A DNA stretch of 64,000 bases, from assembly GCF_003315135.1 (NCBI RefSeq), contig NZ_QNRK01000035.1, positions 1 to 64,000 of the forward strand, written 5' to 3'. Shown here piece by piece: positions 33,698 through 42,914 of the stretch. Numbering within the stretch: position 1 is the stretch's first letter; each line of letters begins with the position of its first letter. This stretch comes from Roseiarcus fermentans (GTDB lineage: Bacteria; Pseudomonadota; Alphaproteobacteria; Rhizobiales; Beijerinckiaceae). The position numbers and the translations under genes were made by a program. The notes beneath the pieces are model-generated. The model was not told where the DNA came from. It saw only the letters and a list, made by a program, of their open reading frames with translations, and searched no databases.

Positions 33698-33979
33698 ATG
33701 ATCGGCGAGCGGAAAGTGATGCAGGAGTCGCTGTTCTACGGCTTCAGCCTCGAGCGGCATGTCCCGGACAATCACCTGCTTCGCAAGATCGATCGGTTCG
33801 TCGACCTTTCGGAGGTTCGCGCGCATCTGGAGCCCTATTACAGCGAGACGGGTCGGCCTTCGATCGATCCCGAGCTGATGATCCGGATGCTGATCGTCGG
33901 CTACTGCTTCGGTATTCGCTCCGAACGGCGACTGTGCGACGAGGTCCACCTCAATTTGGCCTATCGCTGGTTTCTTTAG
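33698..33979 (+). pseudogene. IS1182-family transposase, 5' remnant
   Basis: 93 codons match the N-terminus of IS1182/IS5-group transposases (SLERHVPDNHLLRKIDRFVDL, HLEPYYSETGRPSIDPELMI, GIRSERRLCDEVHLNLAYRWF) and then stop; the DDE core is missing. The upstream sequence from about 33640 looks like the element's left end. It lies between dotD and the end of dotO and marks a past insertion and deletion at the join of the two dot blocks. Confidence 0.8.
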
Positions 33980-34014
33980 GCGGGCATCTCGCACGCGACT
34001 TGACGCCCTGGCCC

Positions 34015-37000
34015 TTATTGCGCCGCGACGGCGTATTCGGCCGCCATGTCGTCGTGCGGCCGCAACATGAGGGCGACGCCGCGACCGTCGATGAGTTCGG
34101 CGGTCAGCCCCTCGACCACGCTTTGTGTGGCGTGCGCCTCCATCTCGCCGCCCCGCAGGCGCTCGGAGCGCCGCCGCTCGACTTCCTTCTGCGCCGACCC
34201 GGTCGGAAACACTTTGGCGAGGCGCCGCAACGCCTCCTGGAATCCGACCGCCTCATAGAGACGATTGCGCAACGCCGCGTCGTCGGGCGTGGTCGAGAGC
34301 GCCCAGAGCTCGATCGGTCCCAGATTGTTGACGAGCAGCTGCTCGTATTTGGAATTGTCGATCTGCATGATCGCCAGGAACGGCGCGCCTTTGGGGCCTG
34401 GTCCATGCAGGCCGTGGCGCACAACGGCGGCCGACGCCGGCGTCAGGTTGAACCGCTCGATGACTTCCTCGGCCTCGCGCTCGTCGCCGGCGCGCAGCAC
34501 GAACCGGCCGGTCGACTGGCTGATCAGCGCATCGCCCATGTCCGAGAGACGCTGGCTCGCGAAACCGAGTTGAATGTTGTGCTTGCGGCCTTCGCGCGAA
34601 TCGAGCTCGGCTTGAGCGCGCACCTGCGGGCTTCCCTGGGTGCGATGCCACTCGTCATAGTCGAGCCGTTTGACTGTCTCGTAGGCCTCCCGGAAGCGCT
34701 TCGCGTGATAAGGCCGGACCGCTTCCGGGACGTGATGCACGTAGTCCGGCCGCAGGAAGAAGTTTCGGGCGAGGATATGCCGCCCGAGAAGATACATCAT
34801 CTCGGTCTGGCGATTGGACGCCGCCGAGCCGGTCGGGGCGACTTCCTGAAGGTTGAGGACGATGATCCGCGCCGACCCGAAATCGAGCTTCGTCGGCTGG
34901 TTCAGCGTCGGATACTTGCGGATCGCATCGTAGATGTAGCGCTCGAACACCGCCGAGACCGTCTCCGCCGTGGTCTGGATCTTGAGCTCAGAAAACATGT
35001 CCTGGACCTGTTCGGAGCGGGACGCCGCGATCAGGTCCTCGAGCGCCGGCACGGCGTACCGCTGCGCGATCTCGGCCAGACGGAACTCCTCGACTTCGCA
35101 AAGCGCCGTCACCACGTCCCGCCAGATCGCATCCGCGCCCTCAAGCTTGATGTGATATTTGGCGATGGCCCCGTCGACCAGCGGTTCGACGCCCTTGCGG
35201 TAGCGCTTCGGCGCGCCGTCCGGGACTTCCGTACAGCGGCGATAGGCCTCGTCGATCACCAGCGAGATCATCTGCGCCATGCCCTCGAACGGCCGCGTCT
35301 CTTCCGGCGGCAGGGTCAGGAGCGCGAGGAAGTTCTGCAAGAAGGCCTTTTCAAGCGGCAGCGGGTATTCGCAGCCGACCTGAAGGTCGAAGGCGTTGAA
35401 TTCGTAGCCCGGCGCAAACTGCATCGTCGTATAGATCGCCTCATGCCGGCGCTCCGGCCCGACCGCCTCCTGAATCAGGCGTACGAACCCTTCCGCCGAC
35501 GAGCCGATATCGAGCTTGCCGATCAGCGGCAGTTTCGCCTTGGCGCTTCCAAGGACCGCCGAGGACAGGCAGAGACCGATATTGATGGTGTTGGCGAGCA
35601 CCGACTTGCCGGAGCCCGGGGGGGCCACGAAAATGTCGATCACCAGCGGCCGCATCAAGCCGCCGGAAGGATCGTAAGGCCAGATTGCTCCGTTCGGCAG
35701 GCGGAACAGCACCGATCCCCGCTCCCAGGGCGAGATCGTGTGCGACCACGGAAGGAGCGGCAACGCCTCGCCGATCGGGGCGAGCGAGGGATTGCCGGTC
35801 GAGGCGAGCGCGAGGCCCGGCACGGAGCTCATCACGCCATCAAGCGGATCGCCGGCGACGCGGGCGGTCTTGCAATTGCCCCATCCCTCGATCCTTTGCG
35901 CCAGCGTGGAGGCCCGACGCCTGAGCTTCCGCGTCTCGCCAAGGGGCGCCCAGGTCGCAAAGGAGGCGCGGAGCCTGACGGATATGTGGTTCTCCTGTTC
36001 GCGTAAGTTGCGCAGCGACGCAAAGGCGCGCTGCAGGTCGCGGTTCGCCGGAAAGATCGACAGGAACGACGATCCGACCTCCTTGAACGCCATGCCCGCC
36101 TTACCGCCGCCCTCGAGGATGAACGAGCAGCGCCACGGCAGCCGATCCTGGCCAAGCCAGCTCGCGAGTTCGACGAAAGGCCGCGGATCTTCCGGCCCGA
36201 TCATCATGTCGACGCTTGCGTATTCGTTCTCGCCGATCTCGACCCGCTGGCCGCCGTGCGTCACGGCGTCGATCCGGAAGATCTGGCTGCGCAGCGATGG
36301 CCACAGGAGACCTTCCTTGCTCGGATTCTGGACGTGGTCCTCGGGAAGGCGCGGCATGACCTTGTCGCCGATCAGGGTCGGCTTCCATTGCGAGCCCGCG
36401 GTCTCCCGGTAGAGCGCCTCGCGCGCGAGGACGAGCGCGTCGCGCGCAGAGAGTTCGGTCGCCGAGACTTCGGCCCCGCGAAGCGCCGCCATGACCCGGT
36501 TGACGAACCCGGTATGATGCGCCGCCATCAGTTCGGAGCGTAGGAAGAAGCGTTGCGCGTCGCCGATCCGCGGGACCTCTTTCGCGGCCGCCGCCTTCTC
36601 CTCCTTCATCTGCTTCAACTCTTCTTTCGTTAGGACCGCGCGGCGCGTCCACAGGATGAAGCAGGAGGTCTCCCAGCGCATCGTCTCGCTCCAGAGACGC
36701 AGCCGCTCGTCAAGAATATCGGAGAGATCGAGACCGACTTCGCGCCCGACGCGGCGGCAAGAGTCCATGTTGATCCGCTCGATCTCGCGCGCGGCCATGT
36801 CGGGATCGGAGAGATACCAGCCGACGATCGCATGGCCTTTGCTTTCGAGGGCTCCCGAAAGATCGAGGCGAAGCGCATTGGAGAGCCGTGTGATGTCGTC
36901 GCGCGTCGCCATGCGCTTCATGCCGCCGATTCGGATGAAGGTGCAGTAATCCCCTTGTTTCGTGACCAGCGCGTCGCCATGGGTGGTCTCGACGTCGCAA

Positions 37001-37068
37001 TACCCGGCGAGCGGCTGCTTCAGCGCCAGCGACAGGCTGGCCAACAAGCTCGAAACGGCGCTCAGCAT
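34015..37068 (-). CDS. dotO: Secretion ATPase DotO/IcmB/TraU
   Basis: 1017 residues from ATG 37068 (GGAGGAG upstream), the normal size. VirB4-related: Walker A VAPPGSGKS (481-489), a later IIVLNLQEVAP Walker B-like segment, ETRPFEGMAQMISLVIDEAYR and HNIQLGFASQRLSDM. The N-terminal half (MKRMATRDDITRLSNALRLDL) is typical of IcmB. DotO forms the large cytoplasmic ATPase ring on which DotB docks. Last gene of the dotI-H-G-F-E-P-N-O block. Confidence 0.94.
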   Translation of the reverse strand: MLSAVSSLLASLSLALKQPLAGYCDVETTHGDALVTKQGDYCTFIRIGGMKRMATRDDITRLSNALRLDLSGALESKGHAIVGWYLSDPDMAAREIERINMDSCRRVGREVGLDLSDILDERLRLWSETMRWETSCFILWTRRAVLTKEELKQMKEEKAAAAKEVPRIGDAQRFFLRSELMAAHHTGFVNRVMAALRGAEVSATELSARDALVLAREALYRETAGSQWKPTLIGDKVMPRLPEDHVQNPSKEGLLWPSLRSQIFRIDAVTHGGQRVEIGENEYASVDMMIGPEDPRPFVELASWLGQDRLPWRCSFILEGGGKAGMAFKEVGSSFLSIFPANRDLQRAFASLRNLREQENHISVRLRASFATWAPLGETRKLRRRASTLAQRIEGWGNCKTARVAGDPLDGVMSSVPGLALASTGNPSLAPIGEALPLLPWSHTISPWERGSVLFRLPNGAIWPYDPSGGLMRPLVIDIFVAPPGSGKSVLANTINIGLCLSSAVLGSAKAKLPLIGKLDIGSSAEGFVRLIQEAVGPERRHEAIYTTMQFAPGYEFNAFDLQVGCEYPLPLEKAFLQNFLALLTLPPEETRPFEGMAQMISLVIDEAYRRCTEVPDGAPKRYRKGVEPLVDGAIAKYHIKLEGADAIWRDVVTALCEVEEFRLAEIAQRYAVPALEDLIAASRSEQVQDMFSELKIQTTAETVSAVFERYIYDAIRKYPTLNQPTKLDFGSARIIVLNLQEVAPTGSAASNRQTEMMYLLGRHILARNFFLRPDYVHHVPEAVRPYHAKRFREAYETVKRLDYDEWHRTQGSPQVRAQAELDSREGRKHNIQLGFASQRLSDMGDALISQSTGRFVLRAGDEREAEEVIERFNLTPASAAVVRHGLHGPGPKGAPFLAIMQIDNSKYEQLLVNNLGPIELWALSTTPDDAALRNRLYEAVGFQEALRRLAKVFPTGSAQKEVERRRSERLRGGEMEAHATQSVVEGLTAELIDGRGVALMLRPHDDMAAEYAVAAQ

Positions 37069-37105
37069 CCGACTCCTCCGGGAAATATTGGATGGTCGCG
37101 CGCGG

Positions 37106-37672
37106 TCAAGCCGCGACGCGATCGGCGATCAGCTGCGGATAAATGTCCTCGCCGTCGACAAAGAACCGCCCACGGGGCCAAAGCCTGAGGCCCCCGAGCA
37201 ACCGGGCGCGATCCTCATAAAGTCTGGGCTTCATGCGCATGAGCGCGGCGCCGAGCACGCGGGGCGAAGATGCGCCAAGCCGCGTTTCCGCCTCGACGCT
37301 TCGCGCCTCGAGCGCGCGGATCGTTTCGAGCGCACCATTGGGAACCTCATCAGGGGTGAGAGCGAACGGACTCGCCCAGCGGAGCGCGCCCTCGCGCGCC
37401 AGCCGCTTGTGCGCGCCATGAGCCAGAGCATTGAGTGCCGCTTGCGTCATCTCCGGTAGCCAGATCAGCACGGCTTCCTCGGCGATCGTATCTCGTTCCA
37501 GATGACGCACGAGGTGGCAGGGGGCGCATGAGAAGTCTGCGCTCCCGTCCGGGCAGAGGAAAGGCTCCTGCCCTTCTGCGAAGCGCACTCCGCAGAAGGG
37601 ACAGGAGCTTTGGGCGCAGCCAGCCTTTCGACCGCTTTCGCGAACGGAGAGGACGAGCGGCGCGAGGCGCAC
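37106..37672 (-). CDS. dotN: Zinc-binding coupling adaptor DotN/IcmJ
   Basis: 188 residues from GTG 37672. Paired cysteine motifs CPFCGV and CAPC followed by His (CHLVRHL), then VLIWLPEMTQAALNALAHG, the signature of IcmJ/DotN. In Legionella DotN is a cytoplasmic part of the DotL coupling complex with an HNH-like zinc site. It lies between dotP and dotO exactly as icmJ lies between icmD and icmB. Confidence 0.88.
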   Translation of the reverse strand: MRLAPLVLSVRESGRKAGCAQSSCPFCGVRFAEGQEPFLCPDGSADFSCAPCHLVRHLERDTIAEEAVLIWLPEMTQAALNALAHGAHKRLAREGALRWASPFALTPDEVPNGALETIRALEARSVEAETRLGASSPRVLGAALMRMKPRLYEDRARLLGGLRLWPRGRFFVDGEDIYPQLIADRVAA

Positions 37673-37696
37673 GTTGGCGACCCTCTTCCCGATGCC

Positions 37697-38122
37697 TTAC
37701 GGGAACGTTACGGCGCCAGCGGTGCTCGAGATCGAGGCCGCCGTGCCGGTCGCGGTCTCAGCCGCCTTGTTGATCCACGCGCCGCCGGTCACGAGAAGAC
37801 CGGTCAGCACGAGACCCGCCGCGCCGGCCGCCACCTTGCCCGCCTCGCGGTTCTCCGGCTGGCGCGACTGCCACAGGAACCACGCGCCCGCGATGAAGCA
37901 GATCAGCGCGCCAACATACATCGCGGTCGAGGCTGCGAAGCCGCCGGCGGTCGAGAACTCCTGCGCCATGGTCTGGACCTGCGCGCCGATCGTGCCGCCG
38001 GCGGCCTGTGCCAAGGCGGCATTGCTGGCGACCATGGAGCCGCCGAGCCCCGAGGCTCCGACAAGGACCTTCCAGGAACCGAGAGAACGCGCCTTTGGGT
38101 TGATGAACGAACGATGTGTCAC
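37697..38122 (-). CDS. dotP: Small inner-membrane protein DotP/IcmD
   Basis: 141 residues from GTG 38122 with GGAG upstream; an in-frame stop just before limits the start. A signal-like N-terminus, then GGTIGAQVQTMAQEF and two membrane segments (ASTAMYVGALICFIAGAWFLW; GAAGLVLTGLLVTGGAW). This matches IcmD/TraR in size and topology and in its place between dotE and dotN. Confidence 0.8.
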   Translation of the reverse strand: MTHRSFINPKARSLGSWKVLVGASGLGGSMVASNAALAQAAGGTIGAQVQTMAQEFSTAGGFAASTAMYVGALICFIAGAWFLWQSRQPENREAGKVAAGAAGLVLTGLLVTGGAWINKAAETATGTAASISSTAGAVTFP

Positions 38123-38198
38123 GAGTTTGCTCCAGGGTTTGAATCAGAGGGTCGATTGCGTTCCGCCTTGCCCTCGGGAGCCAAGGTTCGCCGCCTGC

Positions 38199-38212
38199 GG
38201 CGCGAACAAGTG
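38199..38212 (-). promoter_or_regulatory. Dispersed transfer-gene element, copy 9
   Basis: CACTTGTTCGCGCC, 76 nt before the dotP GTG and downstream of dotE; an internal promoter is implied. Confidence 0.6.
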
Positions 38213-38241
38213 CGAGAAAAGCGACGGCTTGGAGAAAATCT

Positions 38242-38784
38242 TCAGGCGACGAACATCGCGATCAGCGCATTGGTGATCGCGAGAATGTTGATCAGCATGA
38301 TCCCGAACACGAACTGCACCACGCAACCCATCTGACTTCGGTTGGCATGGCCGTTGATCACCGCGCGCCACGAGAGCAGCGCGAAGAAGGCGCACATCGC
38401 CCCAAAACTCTGGAAGAACCCCTGAAACAGCGTCACGACGTTCACGAGCGTCGCGCTCGGCGTCGAGCCCATCAGGGACGAAGTGGCTGACACGCTCGGC
38501 GGTGAATAGCTCGACAGCGACGTGATCGAGGCCGAGAGACTCGATCCCCCCGAGGCGAGCGCCATGGAGAGAATCTTGTCGAAGCTCGCGAACGCGCCCG
38601 TGAGTAACAGCGACACGAACGGTATCCATGGCTGGCCCCGGAACGGATTGTGCGGCTGGGCCTGCATCCAGAAGCCCCAGGCCGCGAACAGAAAACACCC
38701 AAGGGCGGCCAGATAGGCGAAGGTTGGCAGGAGAACGGCGAACACCTCGCCGATCTGGCTGGCGAAATCGACGAGCCCTTGCAT
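38242..38784 (-). CDS. dotE: Inner-membrane protein DotE/IcmC
   Basis: 180 residues with four membrane segments (LLPTFAYLAALGCFLFAAW; WIPFVSLLLTGAFASF; FFQSFGAMCAFFALLSW; VVQFVFGIMLINILAITNAL). IcmC/TraQ proteins have this topology and sit before icmD. It starts 13 bases after dotF. Function within the channel is not known. Confidence 0.82.
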   Translation of the reverse strand: MQGLVDFASQIGEVFAVLLPTFAYLAALGCFLFAAWGFWMQAQPHNPFRGQPWIPFVSLLLTGAFASFDKILSMALASGGSSLSASITSLSSYSPPSVSATSSLMGSTPSATLVNVVTLFQGFFQSFGAMCAFFALLSWRAVINGHANRSQMGCVVQFVFGIMLINILAITNALIAMFVA

Positions 38785-38797
38785 GGATCCCGGCCCC

Positions 38798-40567
38798 TTA
38801 CTCGATCGAGCCGCGATCGGCCTTCACCACCCAGGCTTCGCCGTGCTGTTCGATGCTCACGACCTTGCCGTAGCCGGGCAGTTCCGTTCCGATCGCCACT
38901 TCGACCGGCCTGTCGTCAGGACTGCCGTCGACCGCCGTCAGCATGGCGAGTCCCGGAGAGGCCGCCTGGATGCGATACGTGCGCTTCACGTCCGCGGCTG
39001 CGACCTTCATGTGCGTCCGGTCTTGAGCCTCGGAACCATTCGCCGACCCTTTCTCCTTCGGCGACGCCGCCGAACCCCTCGACCCGGCATTCTCCGCGCT
39101 CGCGACGGCGCGATCGGCTTCGCCGAGCGCGACCCGGCGCGTCAGATCGGCGAACTTTTCCTCCGCGCCTGTCGAGAGGGTCTGGACCTTGTCCTGCAAG
39201 TCCTTCACCTGCCCCGTCAGGCGCGTCACCAGCGCCCCGAGTTCGGCGATTCTTTCGAGCGTATGCGTTTCGGCTTTCTCCGCTTCGAGCCGCGCCCGCG
39301 CGTCGTTCGAACGGTCCTGCACCGCCGTCTCCAGCTCGGCCAGTCGCACTTCGATCTTCGCGGCTTCGCCAAGACCGGGTTCCGACGGCGCAGGGGTGAC
39401 AGCGCTAGGCGTCGGCGCCAAGGACGGCGGCGTGGCCGGATGGGACGCCGGCGGCCGCGCGACGTCGACCGCCTTCGGCGCGGGCGCTTGCGCGGCGTCA
39501 GCCGCTCTCGCCGTCTCGATCAGCGCCGAGGGCGGCGGAGTCACTGGAAGGGGTGCGAGGGCTCGCGCCACGTCCACCGCCTTCGTCTGCTCCGCCGGCC
39601 CCGGCGCTTTGGCTTCGGGGGCGGCCGGAGGAACAGCGGTTCTCTCGGATGCCGGATGCGCTGGCGCGGGGCTGGCCGTCTCGGGCGCCTGAGCCACGAC
39701 CGGCGGCTGAGCCGCAGGCGCGGCTGTCGCGGGCGAGGGTTCCGCCTTCAGGCGAGCGGTGATTGCAGACGGAGCCGCCGCCGGCGCGTCGGCTTTCGGC
39801 GATGATCCGTCCGCAGCCCTGTCGCCGCCCTTGAAGGACATCATTTTGGTGAGTTCGTCGCGCCGCGTCTCTTCTACCCGCGGCCGGTCGCGCGAGACGT
39901 TGGGTTCCTCCCTCGGCAGCGCGGTCGCCAGCGCGGCGGACGGAGCCATCACCTTCGTCTGTCCATCCGCCAGCATGCCAGGCTCAACGACGGGTTGCGG
40001 CGCGCTCCGGGGCCAATTCAGGACGACGAGCGCAGGAATAACGACGCTGGCTACAAGCGCCACCGCGAGCGCGCCCTTGCGCTTCGGGACCGGACGCTTT
40101 GCTTTGGCGGCGAGCGCGGCGCCGTCCCCATCACGGTCGCTGTCAACGATAGCACGATCGCCTTCTGCGTCGGCCGGGTTCTCAGGCTCGCCGTCAGGGC
40201 CTTGGCTCCCCTCCGCAGCGCTGGCCGGCGCCTCCTCCTTCGGCTCACCCTCCCCTCCGCCCTCGCCCTTATCTTCCCAGTCGACAAGCGCGGACGCCTT
40301 GGGCTTCGGCGGCCAGATGAGCGCGATCAGCTTCGCGACAACCTTTTTCGATCCTCTCTCGGCGTTGCGCGCCCCGCCCGCGCGGTCCTCGGGCTCGGCG
40401 ACGAGGGGCGGCGGGCCGTCGCCAAGGATGTCGTTCCGGTTCGACCCGCCTTCCTCCGGAAGCCCGATCGTGGCCTCGTCGCGGCCTTCACCGTTCTCAT
40501 GAGCGTCATGATGGTTGACGTCTTCAGCCACAGTCTCGGACGAGACCAAACGGATATGCGCGTTCAT
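38798..40567 (-). CDS. dotF: DotF/IcmG/TraP-position protein, long Pro/Ala-rich
   Basis: ATG 40567 behind GGAGAT; 589 residues, about twice the length of Legionella DotF. Acidic cytoplasmic N-terminus, one membrane segment (GALAVALVASVVIPALVVL, near 175), a long Ala/Pro-rich periplasmic region, a coiled coil (VRLAELETAVQDRSNDAR...VTRLTGQVKDLQDKV), and a compact C-terminal domain (TYRIQAASPGLAMLTAV...AIGTELPGYGKVVSIEQ). The call rests on topology and its slot between dotG and dotE; similarity to IcmG itself is weak. Confidence 0.7.
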   Translation of the reverse strand: MNAHIRLVSSETVAEDVNHHDAHENGEGRDEATIGLPEEGGSNRNDILGDGPPPLVAEPEDRAGGARNAERGSKKVVAKLIALIWPPKPKASALVDWEDKGEGGGEGEPKEEAPASAAEGSQGPDGEPENPADAEGDRAIVDSDRDGDGAALAAKAKRPVPKRKGALAVALVASVVIPALVVLNWPRSAPQPVVEPGMLADGQTKVMAPSAALATALPREEPNVSRDRPRVEETRRDELTKMMSFKGGDRAADGSSPKADAPAAAPSAITARLKAEPSPATAAPAAQPPVVAQAPETASPAPAHPASERTAVPPAAPEAKAPGPAEQTKAVDVARALAPLPVTPPPSALIETARAADAAQAPAPKAVDVARPPASHPATPPSLAPTPSAVTPAPSEPGLGEAAKIEVRLAELETAVQDRSNDARARLEAEKAETHTLERIAELGALVTRLTGQVKDLQDKVQTLSTGAEEKFADLTRRVALGEADRAVASAENAGSRGSAASPKEKGSANGSEAQDRTHMKVAAADVKRTYRIQAASPGLAMLTAVDGSPDDRPVEVAIGTELPGYGKVVSIEQHGEAWVVKADRGSIE

Positions 40568-40615
40568 CGAGCCATCTCCCAAGCGAGATCATGAGTCCCG
40601 AGGGTGACGGCGCAC

Positions 40616-40629
40616 GGCGCGAAGACCGA
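40616..40629 (-). promoter_or_regulatory. Dispersed transfer-gene element, copy 10 (variant)
   Basis: Reads TCGGTCTTCGCGCC, with G to C at the tenth core base counted from the right, 48 nt before the dotF ATG. The core TTCGCGCC and spacing are kept. Confidence 0.55.
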
Positions 40630-40691
40630 ACAGAAAAAGGGCGGCCCCAACCACGGGGCCGCCAATCGCAATGTCGGTCTGACAGCGCGAT

Positions 40692-41966
40692 CTATTTGAT
40701 CGAGACGTTCGACAGGAACATCACCCCGACCGAGACATTCGCCGCCAGATGAACGGTTGGACCTTTTGGGATCGAAGCGGTCATGGCGTTACCGACCGCC
40801 TGGGCCGCCGCGCCGCCGGCGACCATGGCTTCCTGCTTGACGGTCAGAGGCCCAAAGGTTTGCGTCGTGCCTCCGAATGGGCTGACCGTGGTGGTCGAGT
40901 TCCCCATCGCGACCGCCGTCCCCAGTCCCTGAACGAACGCCGCCGCAGCCGGCAAGACAAAACGCTCAAGATAATGCTGATCGACACTGGTCGCGACCGC
41001 TTCCTCCATCGAATCCGGCGCAACCACGATTCCGTTGGCCTCGAGCGGTTTGCCGCGATGCTCGACCGTCTCGACCCTGACGATCAGCCGGTCGTTGCCC
41101 GACTTCGAGAACGAACCGATCATCCGGTCGCCCGCGATCGGTCCCGTGTCGGCTTCGAGGACGATTGGCCCGTTGGTGTCGGAATCGACGGCCACGACCG
41201 TATGGGCGTAGACGCCACGCCCCGCCGGGACCAGCACCTTCTCGAGGAGCGTCCCGCTTGCCGTCCCCTTGCCGAGCGCCGGAGGATCCCCCGCGCCTTC
41301 CTTCAGGACCGCCGGCTCCAGCACGACCGTCGTCTGCGGCGGCCTCGTGTTCCAGGAGCCCAGCATGTCGCCGATCGCCTTCTGGCGTTGCTGATGGGCG
41401 CCCTGCGCGTCTGCGGCGGCCGCCTCGGCGGCGCTGTCGTCAGAGGCGATCCGCTCGACGCGGGCGCCGTTGATCTCGTGCTCGGGCGACAGCCGCTCAG
41501 GCGGTGTATAGGCCGGCGGCGGTTCGGGCACGATCGCCGGCGGGGGAGGCGTATCGATCTTGGTGAGCGTCGGTCGGAAGTCCGGGGACGCGCCCACGCC
41601 GACCTCGCCTGGCGGAGGGCCGTTGAACGGATAGGAGCTCGGTATGGGCGGCGTATAGGACTCGTGCTTTTCTTCGGCTTTGTGGGCCTTTTCCTGCGAA
41701 TCGGTCTTCAGCAGCGCATCCTGCGTCGGCGTGCCCTGCAGGCCGCCCGGCAGCAGATTGCCGGGCTTCATCTTGACGACCTGGGACTGCGGCAGGAACC
41801 GATTGCTGTGCGTCGAAGCGAAGATCGCCACGCCGACGGCGAGAGCGATCACCGAGACGATGCCGACGAGCCGCAGCGGGCCGCCTCGACCGGCGCCGCC
41901 GAGAAGGCCGCTCCGGAACCACGCAAAACGCGAATGGCTTGCAGGAATGAGGGTCATTGACGTCAT
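40692..41966 (-). CDS. dotG: Channel protein DotG/IcmE/TraO (VirB10-like C-terminus)
   Basis: The ATG overlaps the dotH stop (ATGA); 424 residues. One membrane segment near 33-51, a Pro-rich middle, and the conserved C-terminal TrbI/VirB10-like domain (VLVPAGRGVYAHTVVAVDSDTNGPIVLEADTGPIAGDRMIGSF; FVQGLGTAVAM). DotG spans both membranes in the core complex. The long pentapeptide repeat of Legionella DotG is absent, as in IncI TraO. Confidence 0.92.
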   Translation of the reverse strand: MTSMTLIPASHSRFAWFRSGLLGGAGRGGPLRLVGIVSVIALAVGVAIFASTHSNRFLPQSQVVKMKPGNLLPGGLQGTPTQDALLKTDSQEKAHKAEEKHESYTPPIPSSYPFNGPPPGEVGVGASPDFRPTLTKIDTPPPPAIVPEPPPAYTPPERLSPEHEINGARVERIASDDSAAEAAAADAQGAHQQRQKAIGDMLGSWNTRPPQTTVVLEPAVLKEGAGDPPALGKGTASGTLLEKVLVPAGRGVYAHTVVAVDSDTNGPIVLEADTGPIAGDRMIGSFSKSGNDRLIVRVETVEHRGKPLEANGIVVAPDSMEEAVATSVDQHYLERFVLPAAAAFVQGLGTAVAMGNSTTTVSPFGGTTQTFGPLTVKQEAMVAGGAAAQAVGNAMTASIPKGPTVHLAANVSVGVMFLSNVSIK

Positions 41967-42901
41967 GGCTCCGAAAGAGATGCGGAAATCGTTCGACCGT
42001 CCTGCGAGAGCAGCACGATCGGGGTGACAGGCAGGGAATAGACCGTGACGCCGCCCTCGCCGGTCTGAGAGGCCAGCCATTCCGGAGAGATCAAAGCAAA
42101 GCGGGTGCGCAACACCACACGGTTCCCCACCTTCCAGGCGCGCAGATCATCGGGCGAGACCCCGCTGACCGCGAGCGGCTCCGCTTCGGCGGGCGGCGCG
42201 CCATCGAGCATTGCGGTCAGGAACGGCGAAGCAGTGTCGGGCGCGACCGGGCCGGTCGCCGGACCCTTGGCGTTCGGCCCTCGCTCCCCCACCTGCACCG
42301 TGAGATCGGCGTCGTAGGTTCCTCCGCCCGCGACCAGCATGAACGAGATCGGCTTCGGCGCGCCCTTCAGCGTAACCAGGAGCCCGCCGCGCGGCTGCAA
42401 GGACGCCGCGGCCACCTGCAGGACATTCGAGCCTTGCGTCGGCGTGCAGACATAGAAACCCGCGCTGGCGACGGCAGGGCCGCCGCCGCCAGCCGGACCC
42501 TGGTTGCAATTGCCGTTGTTCGCCTGTCCGGCCGGATTGGAGTTGGTGTCCCACTCGATCGGCCACGGCTGGCCGGTGCGGTCGAAGAAGCTCAGCGCGG
42601 TCGGGTAGCCCTTGACGATCCGCACGATCGGCGTCGACTGTCCCGGAGCAAACGAGACATTGACGCGCCGGCTGATCGGCGAGGCGATCTCCGTGTTGAC
42701 CTCTTCCTCGGCGCGCCTGTTGTCGCCGACCCGTCGCCCGAGATCGCGGATCATGCCGGGCGTCAGCGGGATCGCCTGCTCGACGTCGGCTTTGGCGGAC
42801 GGCGCCGACGCATTGCCCGGTTGCGGCGGAGATTGTTGGGCGAATGCGGGGCACGACAGCGCCACGACAGCACAAGCCAAGCGAAACGTTCTGCGCGACA
42901 T
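41963..42901 (-). CDS. dotH: Outer-membrane core protein DotH/IcmK/TraN
   Basis: Start at ATG 42901, eight bases after GAGGAGG (two GTG codons just before it are alternatives); 312 residues. Signal peptide (LACAVVALSCPAFA), then IPLTPGMIRDLGRRVGDNRRA, ISRRVNVSFAPGQSTPIVRIVKGYPTALSFFDRTGQPWPI and GGTYDADLTVQV, all characteristic of IcmK. It forms the outer-membrane ring with DotC, DotD and DotG. Confidence 0.92.
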   Translation of the reverse strand: MSRRTFRLACAVVALSCPAFAQQSPPQPGNASAPSAKADVEQAIPLTPGMIRDLGRRVGDNRRAEEEVNTEIASPISRRVNVSFAPGQSTPIVRIVKGYPTALSFFDRTGQPWPIEWDTNSNPAGQANNGNCNQGPAGGGGPAVASAGFYVCTPTQGSNVLQVAAASLQPRGGLLVTLKGAPKPISFMLVAGGGTYDADLTVQVGERGPNAKGPATGPVAPDTASPFLTAMLDGAPPAEAEPLAVSGVSPDDLRAWKVGNRVVLRTRFALISPEWLASQTGEGGVTVYSLPVTPIVLLSQDGRTISASLSEP

Positions 42902-42914
42902 CACCACTGCCTCC

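Noticed and set aside
33934-36006. 690-codon open frame on the plus strand opposite dotO
   Set aside because: Shadow of dotO, with an Arg/Asp-rich composition typical of antisense frames.
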